A stretch of DNA of 64,000 bases from contig JAEUJW010000017.1 in NCBI GenBank assembly GCA_016793465.1, positions 1 to 64,000 on the forward strand. The letters run 5' to 3'. Below the pieces are notes generated by a model. That model was not told where the DNA came from, searched no databases, and saw only the letters and a program-made list of their open reading frames with translations. Origin of the DNA: Myxococcales bacterium. Lineage in GTDB: Bacteria; Myxococcota; Polyangia; Nannocystales; Nannocystaceae. Positions within the stretch are counted from its first letter, which is position 1, and each line of letters begins with the position of its first letter. Made by a program: the position numbers and the translations under genes. Positions 8,493-17,759 of this stretch are shown here, in pieces.

Positions 8493-9179
8493 TCACGCGA
8501 TCCGCGTGCGCGGGCTCGGACCGCGTGCGGGCGGCGGGAGGCGTGGGATCGGTCCGTGCGGCCTCGTCGCGAAGGTAGCGAGCCAGGCGGGGTGGGCGGC
8601 GATGCGGGCGAGGGCGGCGGAGAGCAGCGAGCGGCCGGGCTCGAGGCGGTGCCAGGTCGAGGCGCCGCTGGGGTGGGGCAGGGCGATCACGTCGGCCTCG
8701 ACGCCGTGGACGGTGGTGCGGCGCGCGGCGCCGACGATGTCGACGAGCGGGCCCTTGTGCCCCAGGGTCTGCTCGATCGCCAGAGTGCCGACCGGGATGA
8801 TCAGTTGCGGGTGCAAGGTCTCGAGCTCGCCGGAGAGAAAGCGGCGGCAGCGGGCGATCTCGTCGCGGTCGGGGCGGCGGTCGCCGCCGCCGTTGGCCTT
8901 GCCGGGGAAGCAGCGGGCCACCGCGGTCATGTAGACGCCGGCGCGGAAGCTCGGCTCGTCGACGCCGGTGGCCTCCTCGAACCAGCGAAACAGGGTCTTG
9001 CCGGCGGTCCAGGCGAACGGGCGGCCGAGGTTGCCCTCGCGAGGGCCGGGGGCCTGGCCGACCAGCAGGATGTCGGTGACGATCGGCGGGCCGTGCACGG
9101 GCGGGCCGAACATCGACGGGCAGGCGCGGCAGGCCTCGAGCTCGGCGTGGAGGAGGGTGAGGCGGCGGCGGCGGTCCAT
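8493..9179 (-). CDS. Uracil-DNA glycosylase superfamily protein (family 4/5 type)
   Basis: This protein of 228 aa probably removes uracil from DNA in base-excision repair. Motif A is GQAPGPREGN (residues 41-50), close to the family 4 GEAPG signature but with Gln, and motif B is HPSGAS starting at His169. Cys17, Cys20, Cys90 and Cys111 have the spacing of the [4Fe-4S] ligands of thermophile-type and family 4 enzymes. In motif A the usual Glu is Gln42, so activity or substrate range may differ from UdgA. The proline/arginine-rich C-terminal tail after about residue 205 is not part of the fold. Confidence 0.85.
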   Translation of the reverse strand: MDRRRRLTLLHAELEACRACPSMFGPPVHGPPIVTDILLVGQAPGPREGNLGRPFAWTAGKTLFRWFEEATGVDEPSFRAGVYMTAVARCFPGKANGGGDRRPDRDEIARCRRFLSGELETLHPQLIIPVGTLAIEQTLGHKGPLVDIVGAARRTTVHGVEADVIALPHPSGASTWHRLEPGRSLLSAALARIAAHPAWLATFATRPHGPIPRLPPPARGPSPRTRIA

Positions 9180-9189
9180 CGCGGGGGCG

Positions 9190-9195
9190 AACGTA
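9190..9195 (-). promoter_or_regulatory. -10-like TACGTT
   Basis: TACGTT ends 10 nt before the ATG of the uracil-DNA glycosylase gene. The leader would be absent or only a few bases long. Confidence 0.4.
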
Positions 9196-9285
9196 GCAGA
9201 GCCGCGAAGGCGCGCCCGCGACGAGCGTGGTGATCGGCGGGTGTGGTGATTCGGCGGCGCGGGCGCCGGTGTGTCTTCGGCGCCG

Positions 9286-9984
9286 TCAACCCGCGAGCAC
9301 GACGACGCGGCTGGCGGGGTCGGCGGTGATCTCGAAGGTCTTGCAGCGCAGCGGGACCGACTGCCAGCGGGTGCGACTGTCGTCGGCGCTCTCGCCGCGG
9401 GTCTGCAGCTTCTCGAGGGCCGCCTTGAAGCGCGCGGGGTCGGGCTTGTCGCCGAGCTCGGCGCGGAGCTCGGCCTCCATGCGCTCCTGCTCGGCCTTCT
9501 CGGCGGCGGTGACGACCGGTCCGAGGGCGGCGCAGGCGGTGTAGGTGCCGGGCCTGGCGATCTCGCGGAAGAGGGCGGGGCGGGTGCTGTCCTCGCCGCC
9601 GAGCAGGAGGTTGTGCGGCGAGGCGCCGCCGTTGTCGAGGTCGGCGACGGTGGCCGGCGGCGGCGTGCGGGCGCCGGTGATGAGGTAGTACTGCACCTGC
9701 CTGGTGTCTCGCGGGGCGCTGGCGTCGACGAGCACGAGCTGGCCGCTGGCGAGGCGGTCGCCGAGGGTGCCGGCGGCGTAGGCGTCGGCGATGGCGCGCG
9801 ACTCGGCGAGCCGCGCCTGCATGGCCGCGACGCGGGCCTTCAGCTCGGCGGGGTCGGCTTTTTTGCTGGCGATGGGGTTGCGAGGCATGGGCTTGGCGGG
9901 GACGTCGGCGTCGTTGCGGGGTGTCGGCGCCGGCGCGGAGCAGGCGACGAGGGACACGAGGACGCAGAGCGGCGCGCGAGGCAT
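9286..9984 (-). CDS. Hypothetical lipoprotein, 232 aa
   Basis: The protein begins [15 protein letters not shown], a short signal peptide with lipobox LVAC, so it should be anchored in a membrane facing the periplasm. A helical charged segment ([24 protein letters not shown], about residues 45-70) precedes a compact domain with [11 protein letters not shown] and a Glu/Lys-rich helix near 165-190. Four later cysteines include a pair near the end. No family is recognised. It starts directly after a TATCCT box at leaderless spacing and runs away from the GAF/histidine-kinase operon. Confidence 0.68.
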   Translation of the reverse strand: MPRAPLCVLVSLVACSAPAPTPRNDADVPAKPMPRNPIASKKADPAELKARVAAMQARLAESRAIADAYAAGTLGDRLASGQLVLVDASAPRDTRQVQYYLITGARTPPPATVADLDNGGASPHNLLLGGEDSTRPALFREIARPGTYTACAALGPVVTAAEKAEQERMEAELRAELGDKPDPARFKAALEKLQTRGESADDSRTRWQSVPLRCKTFEITADPASRVVVLAG

Positions 9985-9991
9985 CGGCGAG

Positions 9992-9997
9992 AGGATA
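9992..9997 (-). promoter_or_regulatory. -10-like TATCCT, leaderless spacing
   Basis: TATCCT ends 7 nt before the ATG of the lipoprotein gene at 9286-9984, placing the expected transcription start at the start codon. Confidence 0.5.
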
Positions 9998-10217
9998 GGC
10001 GATCGTCGGGGTCGATGCTGGCGCGCGGGGGCCGTCCGGGGGCGCGAGGCGCCGCGGATTCGCGACGAGCTCGCCGGCGGGCGTCGGCGCGAGGTCGACG
10101 CGCCGCGGCGGCGACGCCCAGGGCGGCGCGCAAAGGGGCGCCGGAGTCGGGGTGAACTTGCCTGTCGCTCGCGCGACGCGAACTCCGTTATCCTGGCGCG
10201 GCCACGGAAGACCCCGC

Positions 10218-10934
10218 ATGAGCTTGACCAAGAAGCCGGACGGCTCGTACCCCGCGCCCGCGCCGCCCGACGAGCGCGAGCGCCTGCGGGCCCTGCAGGA
10301 GCTCGAGGTCCTCGACACCATGCCGGAGCGGGCGTTCGAGGACATCGTGTTCCTCGCCTCGTACATCTGCCGCACGCCCATCGCGCTGATCAGCCTGGTC
10401 GACGCCGACCGCCAGTGGTTCAAGGCGCGGATCGGCCTCGACGTCGCGGAGACCTCGCGCGACCTGGCCTTCTGCGCCCACGCGATCCTCGAGCCCGAGC
10501 GCGTGCTGCAGGTCGCCGACGCCGCTCGCGACGAGCGCTTCGCCACCAACCCGCTGGTCACCGGCGACCCCTTCATCCGCTTCTACGCCGGCGCCCCGCT
10601 CGTCACGCCCGACGGTCGGGCCATCGGCACGCTCTGCACCATCGACCGCGTGCCCCGCGAGCTCGACGCCGACCAGACGCGCGCCCTGCAGGCCCTCTCG
10701 CGCGAGGTCGTGGCCCAGCTCGAGCTGCGCCGCACGGTGCTCGCCCTGGAGCGCGCGCTCGCCGAGCCCGGCGAGGCCCGCCTCGCCCGCGGCGGCGACC
10801 GCGAGGACCCGGCCCGGCGGGCCCGCGAGCTCGTCACCAGGCTGGACGACTCCGGGGCGGTGGTCGAGGAGCGCATGCGCGGCCTGCTCGCCCGCATGCA
10901 GCAGCTGCAGAAGCGAACCGGCAACGCCCCATGA
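10218..10934 (+). CDS. GAF domain protein coupled to hybrid histidine kinase
   Basis: This cytoplasmic protein of 238 aa has a single GAF domain, about residues 22-175. The typical motifs are [39 protein letters not shown] and [20 protein letters not shown]. Proteins of this kind bind small ligands or chromophores and often feed histidine kinases. The last 60 residues are a charged helix ([15 protein letters not shown]). The stop overlaps the ATG of the kinase gene by 4 nt (ATGA), so the two are translationally coupled and the GAF protein is likely the sensor partner. A TATCCT box lies 23 nt before the start. Confidence 0.85.
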   Translation: MSLTKKPDGSYPAPAPPDERERLRALQELEVLDTMPERAFEDIVFLASYICRTPIALISLVDADRQWFKARIGLDVAETSRDLAFCAHAILEPERVLQVADAARDERFATNPLVTGDPFIRFYAGAPLVTPDGRAIGTLCTIDRVPRELDADQTRALQALSREVVAQLELRRTVLALERALAEPGEARLARGGDREDPARRARELVTRLDDSGAVVEERMRGLLARMQQLQKRTGNAP

Positions 10935-12640
10935 CCCCGCCCGACCCCCGCGACCAGCGCATCGCCGACCTCGAGGCCGAGCTCGCGACCTACCAGGAGG
11001 CGCTGCAGGAGCAGTCCGACCGCCTCGAGGCCACGGCGGCGCGGCAGCGCGGCTCGGCCGCGGTGGTCGAGGACCTCGCGCGTCAGATCGAGGCGCTGGC
11101 CGACGACCTGGCGCGCACGCGCGACGAGGCCGAGGCGGCCGCGCGGGCCAAGGCGGCCTTCCTCGCCAACATGAGCCACGAGATCCGCACGCCGATGAAC
11201 GCGATCATCGGCATGACCGGGATCCTGCTCGACATGAGCCTGACGGCCGAGCAGCGCGACTGCGCGGTCGTCATCCACAACAGCGGCGAGCACCTGCTCG
11301 GCGTCATCAACGACATCCTCGACTACTCGAAGATCGACGCCGGCAGCGTGGTGCTCGAGCGGCGCGGCTTCGCGGTCCGCGAGTGCGTCGCGGGGGCGAT
11401 CGACCTGCTGGCCCCGCAGGCCGCGCAGAAGGGGCTCGAGCTCGACTGCCGGGTGGCGCCCGGCGTGCCCGAGAGCGTGCTCGGCGACCAGGCGCACCTG
11501 CGCCAGGTGCTCGTCAACCTGGTCTCGAACGCGGTGAAGTTCACCCCGGAGCGCGGGCGGGTCACGCTCGCGGTCGGCGCCGCCGTCGGGCCCGAGGGGC
11601 GCCCGCAGCTCGAGTTCAGCGTGCAGGACAACGGCATCGGCATGACGCGGGAGACGCTCGCGCGGCTGTTCACGCCGTTCACCCAGGCCGACACCTCGAC
11701 CACCCGCGTGTACGGCGGCACCGGCCTCGGCCTGTCGATCAGCAAGCGCCTGGTCGAGCTGATGGGCGGCGAGATCGCGGTGCGCAGCGTGCCCGGCGTC
11801 GGCTCGACCTTCAGCTTCCGCGTCGACGCCGAGCCGGTGGCGCCCCCGCCCGGCGAGGGCCCGGCGCCCGAGCCTCGCCCCGGCGGAGGCCAGCCCGAGA
11901 TCCCGCACCGCCTCGGCGAGGAGCACCCGCTGCGCATCCTCGTGGCCGAGGACAACCCCGTCAACCGTAAGGTCGCGCGCCTGCTGCTCGAGCGCATGGG
12001 CTACGCCCCCGAGTTCGCCCCCGACGGCCGCAGCGCGCTCGAGGCCGTCGACCGCTCGGCCTACGACGTCGTGTTCATGGACGTGCAGATGCCGGCGATG
12101 GACGGCATCGACGCCACCCGCGAGCTGTGCCGCCGCCACCCGGCGGGCCGCCGCCCGCGCATCGTCGGCATGACGGCCAGCACCTCCGAGGAGGACCGCC
12201 GCGAGTGCCTCGCCGCCGGCATGGACGACTACCTGCCCAAGCCGGTGCGGCCCGACGACATCGCCGAGGCCCTGCTCCGCACGCCCCGCCGCGCCGAGGG
12301 CGTCGACGACTACGACCCCGCCGGCTACGCGGCGCTCGTCGACACCTACGGCCGCGAGGGCGCGGGGGAGCTGGTCGCGACCATGCTCACCGGCCTCGAC
12401 GACGAGCGCGCCGCGCTGACGCAGGCGCTCGTCGCCGTCGACGCGGCGACGGTGCGCCGGCTGATCCACGCCATGAAGTCGACCGCGCAGGTGCTCGGCG
12501 CGCACGACCTCGCCGCCGCCTGCGAGGCGGTCGAGCTGCGGGCGGCGGCCGGCGTCGTCGAGGCCGTCGCCGCCGCCGAGGCCATGCACCGCTACGAGCG
12601 CCTCGTCGAGGCCTTCCGCCGCGCCGCGGCCGGCGGGTGA
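10931..12640 (+). CDS. Hybrid histidine kinase: HisKA, HATPase, receiver, Hpt
   Basis: This is a cytoplasmic hybrid kinase of 569 aa. Its parts in order are a coiled coil at 8-75, HisKA with phospho-acceptor His83 in [10 protein letters not shown], HATPase with the N box at LVSNAVKF (Asn200), VQDNGIGM and GGTGLGLS, a Pro/Gly linker at 303-330, and a receiver with phospho-acceptor Asp384 in [11 protein letters not shown]. Last comes an Hpt domain with His513 in LIHAMKS. There is no membrane segment and no built-in sensor, so signal input probably comes from the coupled GAF protein. The chain His-Asp-His implies output to a separate response regulator that is not in this window. Confidence 0.94.
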   Translation: MTPPDPRDQRIADLEAELATYQEALQEQSDRLEATAARQRGSAAVVEDLARQIEALADDLARTRDEAEAAARAKAAFLANMSHEIRTPMNAIIGMTGILLDMSLTAEQRDCAVVIHNSGEHLLGVINDILDYSKIDAGSVVLERRGFAVRECVAGAIDLLAPQAAQKGLELDCRVAPGVPESVLGDQAHLRQVLVNLVSNAVKFTPERGRVTLAVGAAVGPEGRPQLEFSVQDNGIGMTRETLARLFTPFTQADTSTTRVYGGTGLGLSISKRLVELMGGEIAVRSVPGVGSTFSFRVDAEPVAPPPGEGPAPEPRPGGGQPEIPHRLGEEHPLRILVAEDNPVNRKVARLLLERMGYAPEFAPDGRSALEAVDRSAYDVVFMDVQMPAMDGIDATRELCRRHPAGRRPRIVGMTASTSEEDRRECLAAGMDDYLPKPVRPDDIAEALLRTPRRAEGVDDYDPAGYAALVDTYGREGAGELVATMLTGLDDERAALTQALVAVDAATVRRLIHAMKSTAQVLGAHDLAAACEAVELRAAAGVVEAVAAAEAMHRYERLVEAFRRAAAGG

Positions 12641-12848
12641 CGCGGGGAGAACGCAGACCCCGGGGGCGCGTGGCGGGCGGACGGCGACGCGTCCGCGGCG
12701 GGGCGGACGTTCGGTTCGCTCGCCTGTCCGGCGTGAGGCAGCGTCACAAACTCGGCGGGGCCTCGGGCGCTCGGCGCTCGCCGCGGCGAGCGGCGTCAGA
12801 TCGATCGACGATCGGTGTTAGGTTGCGCGCCGGACAAGGAGCACGATC

Positions 12849-13928
12849 ATGCCACTCGATCATTACGTCACCCTCGGCCGCTCCGGCCTGCGCGTCAGCC
12901 CGCTGTGCCTCGGCACCATGACCTTCGGCGACGACTACGGCTGGGGCTCGAGCGTCGGCGACTCGGAGGCGATCCTCGCGCGGTACCTCGAGCGCGGGGG
13001 CAACTTCATCGACACCGCCAACCTCTACACCAAGGGGCACTCGGAGAAGATCATCGGCGACTACGTGGCGGGGATCCCCGGCAAGCGCGACCGCCTGGTG
13101 ATCGCCACCAAGTTCAGCGCCAACCAGTACCCGGGCGACCCGAACGGCGGGGGCTCGAGCCGCAAGTCGATCCTCGGGGCGGTCGAGCACTCGCTGCGGC
13201 GCCTGCGGACCGACTACATCGACCTCTACTGGCTGCACAACTGGGACAAGCACACGCCGATCGAGGAGACCATGGCGGCGCTGCACGACCTCGTGCGCGC
13301 GGGCAAGGTCCGCTACATCGGCGTGTCCGACACGCCGGCGTGGAAGACCACGCAGGCCCAGATGCTCGCGGGCTTCCGCGGGTGGTCGCAGTTCATCGGC
13401 CTGCAGATCGAGTACTCGCTGCTCGAGCGCACGGTCGAGGGCGAGCTGGTGCCGATGGCGCAGGAGCTCGGCATGGGCGTGACGCCGTGGTCGCCGCTGC
13501 GCAGCGGGCTGCTCAGCGGCAAGTACACGCGCACCAACGGGGTCAAGCCGGACAACCGCGCGTGGGCCGCGGGCTACCTCAACGACAAGGTCTACGACGT
13601 GGTCGAGGAGCTGCAGCAGGTCGCGCGCGAGCTCGACTCGACGGTGCCGCGGGTGGCTCTGGCGTGGGTCCAGGGCCGCCCGGGCGTGACGTCGACGATC
13701 ATCGGCGCGACCCGCCTCGACCAGCTCGACGACAACCTCGCGGCCCTCGAGGTCAAGCTGACGGCGGACCAGGTCGCGCGGCTCGACGCGGTCAGCAAGC
13801 CGAAGCTCAACTTCCCGGCCGCCTTCCTGGCGATGGCGCCGATGATCCACGCCGGCGGCACGACCGTGAACGGCGAGCCCTCGCAGCTCTCGCCGTTCGG
13901 GGTGTCCAGGGTCGGCGACCACTACTGA
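12849..13928 (+). CDS. Aldo/keto reductase family protein
   Basis: This NAD(P)H-dependent carbonyl reductase of the AKR superfamily is 359 aa with a TIM-barrel fold. The catalytic tetrad is visible as Asp55 and Tyr60 in FIDTANLYTKG, Lys88 in VIATKFS, and His130 in YWLHNWD. The cofactor segment STIIGATRLDQLDDNL is intact. It resembles the Tas/YghZ-like oxidoreductases, but the substrate cannot be read from sequence. The ATG at 12849 follows AAGGAG at a normal distance, and a TAGGTT box with extended TGT lies 24 nt upstream, so this gene has a conventional leader. Confidence 0.93.
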   Translation: MPLDHYVTLGRSGLRVSPLCLGTMTFGDDYGWGSSVGDSEAILARYLERGGNFIDTANLYTKGHSEKIIGDYVAGIPGKRDRLVIATKFSANQYPGDPNGGGSSRKSILGAVEHSLRRLRTDYIDLYWLHNWDKHTPIEETMAALHDLVRAGKVRYIGVSDTPAWKTTQAQMLAGFRGWSQFIGLQIEYSLLERTVEGELVPMAQELGMGVTPWSPLRSGLLSGKYTRTNGVKPDNRAWAAGYLNDKVYDVVEELQQVARELDSTVPRVALAWVQGRPGVTSTIIGATRLDQLDDNLAALEVKLTADQVARLDAVSKPKLNFPAAFLAMAPMIHAGGTTVNGEPSQLSPFGVSRVGDHY

Positions 13929-13942
13929 GCGCGGATGGTGAG

Positions 13943-13970
13943 GGCGCGGCCTGTGCGATCAGGCCGCGCC
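13943..13970. terminator. Perfect 10-bp hairpin between convergent genes
   Basis: The arms GGCGCGGCCT (13943-13952) and AGGCCGCGCC (13961-13970) form a perfect stem with an 8-nt loop. It lies between the aldo/keto reductase and the SRPBCC gene and includes the latter's stop codon. There is no U tract on either strand. Confidence 0.6.
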
Positions 13971-14399
13971 CGCCTCGACGCGGGCCTTCAGGGCCCTATT
14001 AAAGGCGTCGTAGGTGCGGGTGATGCGGGCGTGGACGGAGCCGCGGACGACGAGGTCGAGCAGGCCGCCGAAGTCCTCACCGTGGGTGAGCTCGGTGGCG
14101 TCGCCGACGGGGGCGAGGCGGAAGTAGTGGTGGCCGTGGGCCAGCGCGGGGACCAGCGGGACGCCGCCGCGCCACGACAGCTCGCGGCCGGGCGCGCAGC
14201 GGACGATCTTCGCGGAGAACGCGAGCGCGGGCGCGGCCTCGATGCGGATGCGGAAGCGGAACGACGCGCCCTCGCGGAGGTCGGTGCGGACGTTCGAGAT
14301 GATGCTGTTCCACGCGGGATAGGCGGCGAAGTCGGTGAGCACGGACCACACGCGCTCGGGCGAGGCGGCGATCGTGAGGCTGGTGCGGACGGCGGTCAT
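13959..14399 (-). CDS. SRPBCC (START-like) ligand-binding protein
   Basis: This is a single-domain SRPBCC/polyketide-cyclase-like protein of 146 aa. It opens with the family pattern TSLTIAASPERVWSVLTDFAAYPAWN. The core holds the alternating strands expected for the helix-grip fold, and the C-terminal helix begins near RTYDAFNRALKARVEAG. Members bind hydrophobic ligands in a deep pocket; the ligand here is unknown. A TACAGT box ends 8 nt before the ATG. It shares its strand with the kinase-cyclase fusion upstream, but the TACAGT box suggests separate transcription. Confidence 0.87.
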   Translation of the reverse strand: MTAVRTSLTIAASPERVWSVLTDFAAYPAWNSIISNVRTDLREGASFRFRIRIEAAPALAFSAKIVRCAPGRELSWRGGVPLVPALAHGHHYFRLAPVGDATELTHGEDFGGLLDLVVRGSVHARITRTYDAFNRALKARVEAGAA

Positions 14400-14407
14400 G
14401 CGCGCGG

Positions 14408-14413
14408 ACTGTA
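14408..14413 (-). promoter_or_regulatory. -10-like TACAGT, leaderless spacing
   Basis: TACAGT ends 8 nt before the ATG of the SRPBCC gene, a geometry that would give an mRNA starting at the codon. Confidence 0.45.
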
Positions 14414-14432
14414 CGCCGCGCGCGTGACCGCG

Positions 14433-17400
14433 TCACCTGGCGGTCTCGATCCAGATGGTCTCGGGGGTGTCGAAGCCGCGGAGGCGGAAGGCGCCGAGCG
14501 GGCGGAAGGCGGCGCGGGCGGGCGCGGGCAGGGCGTCGAGGGCGGACTGCGAGAGGGTGATCCGGCCGGCGATCGGCAGCGTGACGGCGTCGGGCGCGGT
14601 GGTCTCGCCGTCGGCGGGCAGCAGGTCGGTGCGGTCGGACTCGCCGAGGGCCTCGATGCGGAAGATGCGGTGGACCTCGCTGCCGAGCACGTCGGAGTCG
14701 CTGATCCGCACGGGGCCGTGGTGGATCACCAGGCGCAGGTGGCCCGGGCGGGCGAGGGCGCCTCGCAGGCCGTGGGCCGCGGCGAGCGCGTGCTCGACGG
14801 TGTCGTAGACCGCGAGGTAACCGTCGCCCGTGCCTTTAATTATTCGCAGGTGCTGCGACGAGCGGAGGGCGCTGCGGAGGGCCTGCAGGTGGTCGACGAA
14901 GCCGGTGTCGCCGATGTCTTGGATCAATCGGGTCGAGCGCACGATGTCGACGAGCAGCATCGCGACCTCGGCGCGGTCGGTGGGCACGAGCGTGGGGTGG
15001 TGGACCTGGTGGGCCTGGGGTTCGGTGGTGTCGGGCTCGTCGGGGGCGGCGTGGGGGAACAGGTCGAGCAGCACGAGGTGGAGGTCGTCCCAGCCGCTGC
15101 GCTCGAGCTGGGCGACGAGGCGGGCGTAGGCGGGCGAGGCGGTGACGGCCCGGCGGGCGGCGGCGAGGCTGCCGTGGGCGTCGGAGTGGGACACGAGCCG
15201 GTCGAGCAGGCCGTGCACGGACTCGCCGACGGCGGCGGCGGCGGCGGGGCGGCGCAGCAGCTCGCGCTGGAGCTCGACGACGAGGTCCCAGTGCGCGGGC
15301 CAGGGCTCGCCGTGGCCGATGGTGACGTGGCGGATCGCCTGGAAGCGGCCGGCGCCGGCGAGGCCCTCGACGAGCGCGCGCAGGGCCGGGTGCAGCAGGT
15401 AGTGGCGCGAGCGCGGCAGCTCGCGCAGGCTGCCGGCCACGGCGTCGTGGGGCTGGCGGAACTTTTGTACGAGGCCGGTGCCGTCGTCGGCGAGCACGCC
15501 GAGCAGGCCGCACTCGAACAGCTCGCGGAAGGGGTGCCAGACGTCGTCGGCGGAGCGCCCGTGGGTCTCGTAGTAGGTGCGATCGACGCCGTGGAAGCGG
15601 CACCAGATCTCGACGACGTCGTCGGGCGAGAGCACGTCGTGGGTCAGCAGCGCGAGGAACTGCGAGCGGCGCTCGCGGTCGGAGCAGACCTCCAGGAACA
15701 CGCGCATCTCGTCGAAGACGTTGGCGACGAGCAGCCCCGCGCTGGTCTCGCGCACGATGCGTGTGAAGGTGCGCTCGTCGAGCGCGCGGCGATTGCGAGA
15801 GATCTCCGAGGCGAGGATGACGAGGTCGCGGGGCCGGCCGAGGGTGTGTCGATATAAAAAGTCGAAGGCGCTCTCGCCGCGGGTGGACTTGCCGGTGCGC
15901 ACGGCGTCGAGCAGCACGAAGTCGCGGAGCGGGATGCCCTCGTAATAAAACGTCAGCTTCTCGAGCAGGTCGAACAGCTCGTGCTTCGCGTAGCGCAGCG
16001 TCGAGGTGGCGCCGTACAGGTTCGTCTTGATGTCGGACTCGTAGCTACTAAAGGCTTCTTCGCGGATCGTCGCGTAGATCTTGATGTGACGATTGGTCGA
16101 CATCAGGTCCCAGGCCGCCTCGATCATGCCGGCCTGCATGTGGACCCACGCGGCGCGGGGCAGGCGGCGCAGCGACTGGTCGAGCTTGTCGATAAAAATA
16201 AAGATGCCGCTGTGGAGGGCGCGGAGGCGGCGCTCGAGCGGGCCCTCGAGGGCGTCGATGATCTGGTTGATCTGCCGGACCGTGAGGGCGAGCAGCTCTT
16301 TGATAATAATCGTCGGCTCGACCGGGCGGCCCTCCAGCAGGCTGCGCAGGCGGCGGGGCAGCGGGGCGAGGTCCTCGGGGTCGCCGGCGGCGACGAGGGC
16401 GGGGTAGTACGAGATGATGGAGAAGCGGAAGGCGAAGCTCCACAGGCGCTTGCACTCGGCGAGGCCGGACATCAGGTCGATCTGGGTGTGGTCGACGCTG
16501 GGGAGGTCGCCCATCAGGTCGAGGTAGGGGCGGCCCTCGGGGACGAACTGGACGGCGGCCTGCTTCTTGTCGCGGCCGGGCGACAGGTACTGTTCGCTGA
16601 GGGTCGAGCGCTTGTAGGTGAGCAGCAGGGTCTTGCCCAGGCCCTTGCTGCCGGACACGAAGTGCTTGTGGCCGCCGTCGAGGAAGTCGCGGACCACGGC
16701 GTTCTTAAAGGTCAGGTCTTTTAGTACGGTGATGTCGATCTGGTTGGCGTCCGACGCCCACGACTGCGAATGTGCGGGGTCGGCTTTGTTCGCAGGTGGT
16801 GCCGCGCCGGGCGGTCGGGGCTGGCCGAGGGTGCGGAGCGTGTCGATCAGCTCGCGCGCACTATTGAAGCGGTGGTCGCGGTCGCGCTGGGTCGCGCGGG
16901 TGAACCACGCGTCGAAGCCCGGCGGCACGGCGGCGAGGCGGGAGGCGGGGACGGGGGTGCTGTAACAGATCTCGTGGATGAGCTCGAGCAGGGAGTCGCC
17001 GCGGAACGGGCGGCGGCCGGTGAGGCACTCGTAGGCGAGCACGGCGATCGACCACAGGTCGGTGCGGTGGTCGACGCGCTGGGCGTCGGCGATCTGCTCG
17101 GGGCTCATGTAGCTGACGGTGCCGAGGGCGGCGCCGCCGAGGGTCAGCTGCGGGCGGGTGCCCTGGCCGTCGAGCTTGACGATGCCGAAGTCGAGGACCT
17201 TGTACTCGGGGCCGGCGTCGCCCTCGGCGAGGAAGATGTTGCCGGGCTTCAAGTCGCGGTGGACGACCTGCAGGCGGTGGGCGCGGCCGATCGCGTTGCA
17301 GACGCCGGCGAGCAGCGGCATCGTCTCGTCGAACGCGAGCGGGCCGCGAGTCAGGCGCACGGCGAGGTCCTCGCCGTGCAGCAGCTCCATCGCCAGGTAG

Positions 17401-17732
17401 GGGACGCGGGTGGCGGCGTCGACGTCGAAGTCGAGCACCTGGACGACGTTGGGGCCGCGCACGCGGGCGGCGGCCTGGGCCTCGCGCAGGAAGCGGGCGC
17501 GCGCGGCGTCGGTCTCGACCATGGCCGGGTCCATGAGCTTCAGGGCCACCGGCTCGCACAGGCGCAGGTCGCTGGCCCGCCACACGCGGCCCATGCCGCC
17601 GCGTTTAATGAACTCTTCGAGGCGCCAGCGGCCGCCGACGACGTCGCCGTGGCCGAGGTGCGGCTGGCCGTCGTCGGGGGGGCGGGGCCCGGCGACGGTG
17701 TCGTCGGTGCCCTGCGCGGGGTCGTCCGCCAT
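14433..17732 (-). CDS. Ser/Thr kinase - P-loop NTPase - class III nucleotide cyclase fusion
   Basis: This three-module cytoplasmic signalling protein is 1099 aa. The kinase domain (about 33-300) is intact: the glycine loop KRGGMGRV, Lys65 in VALKLM, the catalytic loop HRDLKPGN with Asp160, DFG at 181-183, and SYMSPEQ. A P-loop NTPase module follows, with Walker A GSKGLGKT at 361-368 and a Walker B-like FIFIDKLDQ at 510-518; it resembles Sll1717-type or STAND-like ATPases. Residues 920-1075 form a class III cyclase domain with metal-binding Asp929 and Asp970 (KGTGDGY) and Arg1025, but His1021 replaces the Asn expected four residues earlier. No membrane helix is seen. An obvious reading is that ATPase conformational change or kinase autophosphorylation gates the cyclase. 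The gene contains several A/T-only codon clusters. Confidence 0.9.
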   Translation of the reverse strand: MADDPAQGTDDTVAGPRPPDDGQPHLGHGDVVGGRWRLEEFIKRGGMGRVWRASDLRLCEPVALKLMDPAMVETDAARARFLREAQAAARVRGPNVVQVLDFDVDAATRVPYLAMELLHGEDLAVRLTRGPLAFDETMPLLAGVCNAIGRAHRLQVVHRDLKPGNIFLAEGDAGPEYKVLDFGIVKLDGQGTRPQLTLGGAALGTVSYMSPEQIADAQRVDHRTDLWSIAVLAYECLTGRRPFRGDSLLELIHEICYSTPVPASRLAAVPPGFDAWFTRATQRDRDHRFNSARELIDTLRTLGQPRPPGAAPPANKADPAHSQSWASDANQIDITVLKDLTFKNAVVRDFLDGGHKHFVSGSKGLGKTLLLTYKRSTLSEQYLSPGRDKKQAAVQFVPEGRPYLDLMGDLPSVDHTQIDLMSGLAECKRLWSFAFRFSIISYYPALVAAGDPEDLAPLPRRLRSLLEGRPVEPTIIIKELLALTVRQINQIIDALEGPLERRLRALHSGIFIFIDKLDQSLRRLPRAAWVHMQAGMIEAAWDLMSTNRHIKIYATIREEAFSSYESDIKTNLYGATSTLRYAKHELFDLLEKLTFYYEGIPLRDFVLLDAVRTGKSTRGESAFDFLYRHTLGRPRDLVILASEISRNRRALDERTFTRIVRETSAGLLVANVFDEMRVFLEVCSDRERRSQFLALLTHDVLSPDDVVEIWCRFHGVDRTYYETHGRSADDVWHPFRELFECGLLGVLADDGTGLVQKFRQPHDAVAGSLRELPRSRHYLLHPALRALVEGLAGAGRFQAIRHVTIGHGEPWPAHWDLVVELQRELLRRPAAAAAVGESVHGLLDRLVSHSDAHGSLAAARRAVTASPAYARLVAQLERSGWDDLHLVLLDLFPHAAPDEPDTTEPQAHQVHHPTLVPTDRAEVAMLLVDIVRSTRLIQDIGDTGFVDHLQALRSALRSSQHLRIIKGTGDGYLAVYDTVEHALAAAHGLRGALARPGHLRLVIHHGPVRISDSDVLGSEVHRIFRIEALGESDRTDLLPADGETTAPDAVTLPIAGRITLSQSALDALPAPARAAFRPLGAFRLRGFDTPETIWIETAR

Positions 17733-17739
17733 GCCGGCG

Positions 17740-17745
17740 AGACTA
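17740..17745 (-). promoter_or_regulatory. -10-like TAGTCT with extended TG, leaderless spacing
   Basis: TAGTCT, preceded by TGG, ends 7 nt before the ATG of the kinase-NTPase-cyclase gene. Confidence 0.55.
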
Positions 17746-17759
17746 CCAGGAGTGCGGCG

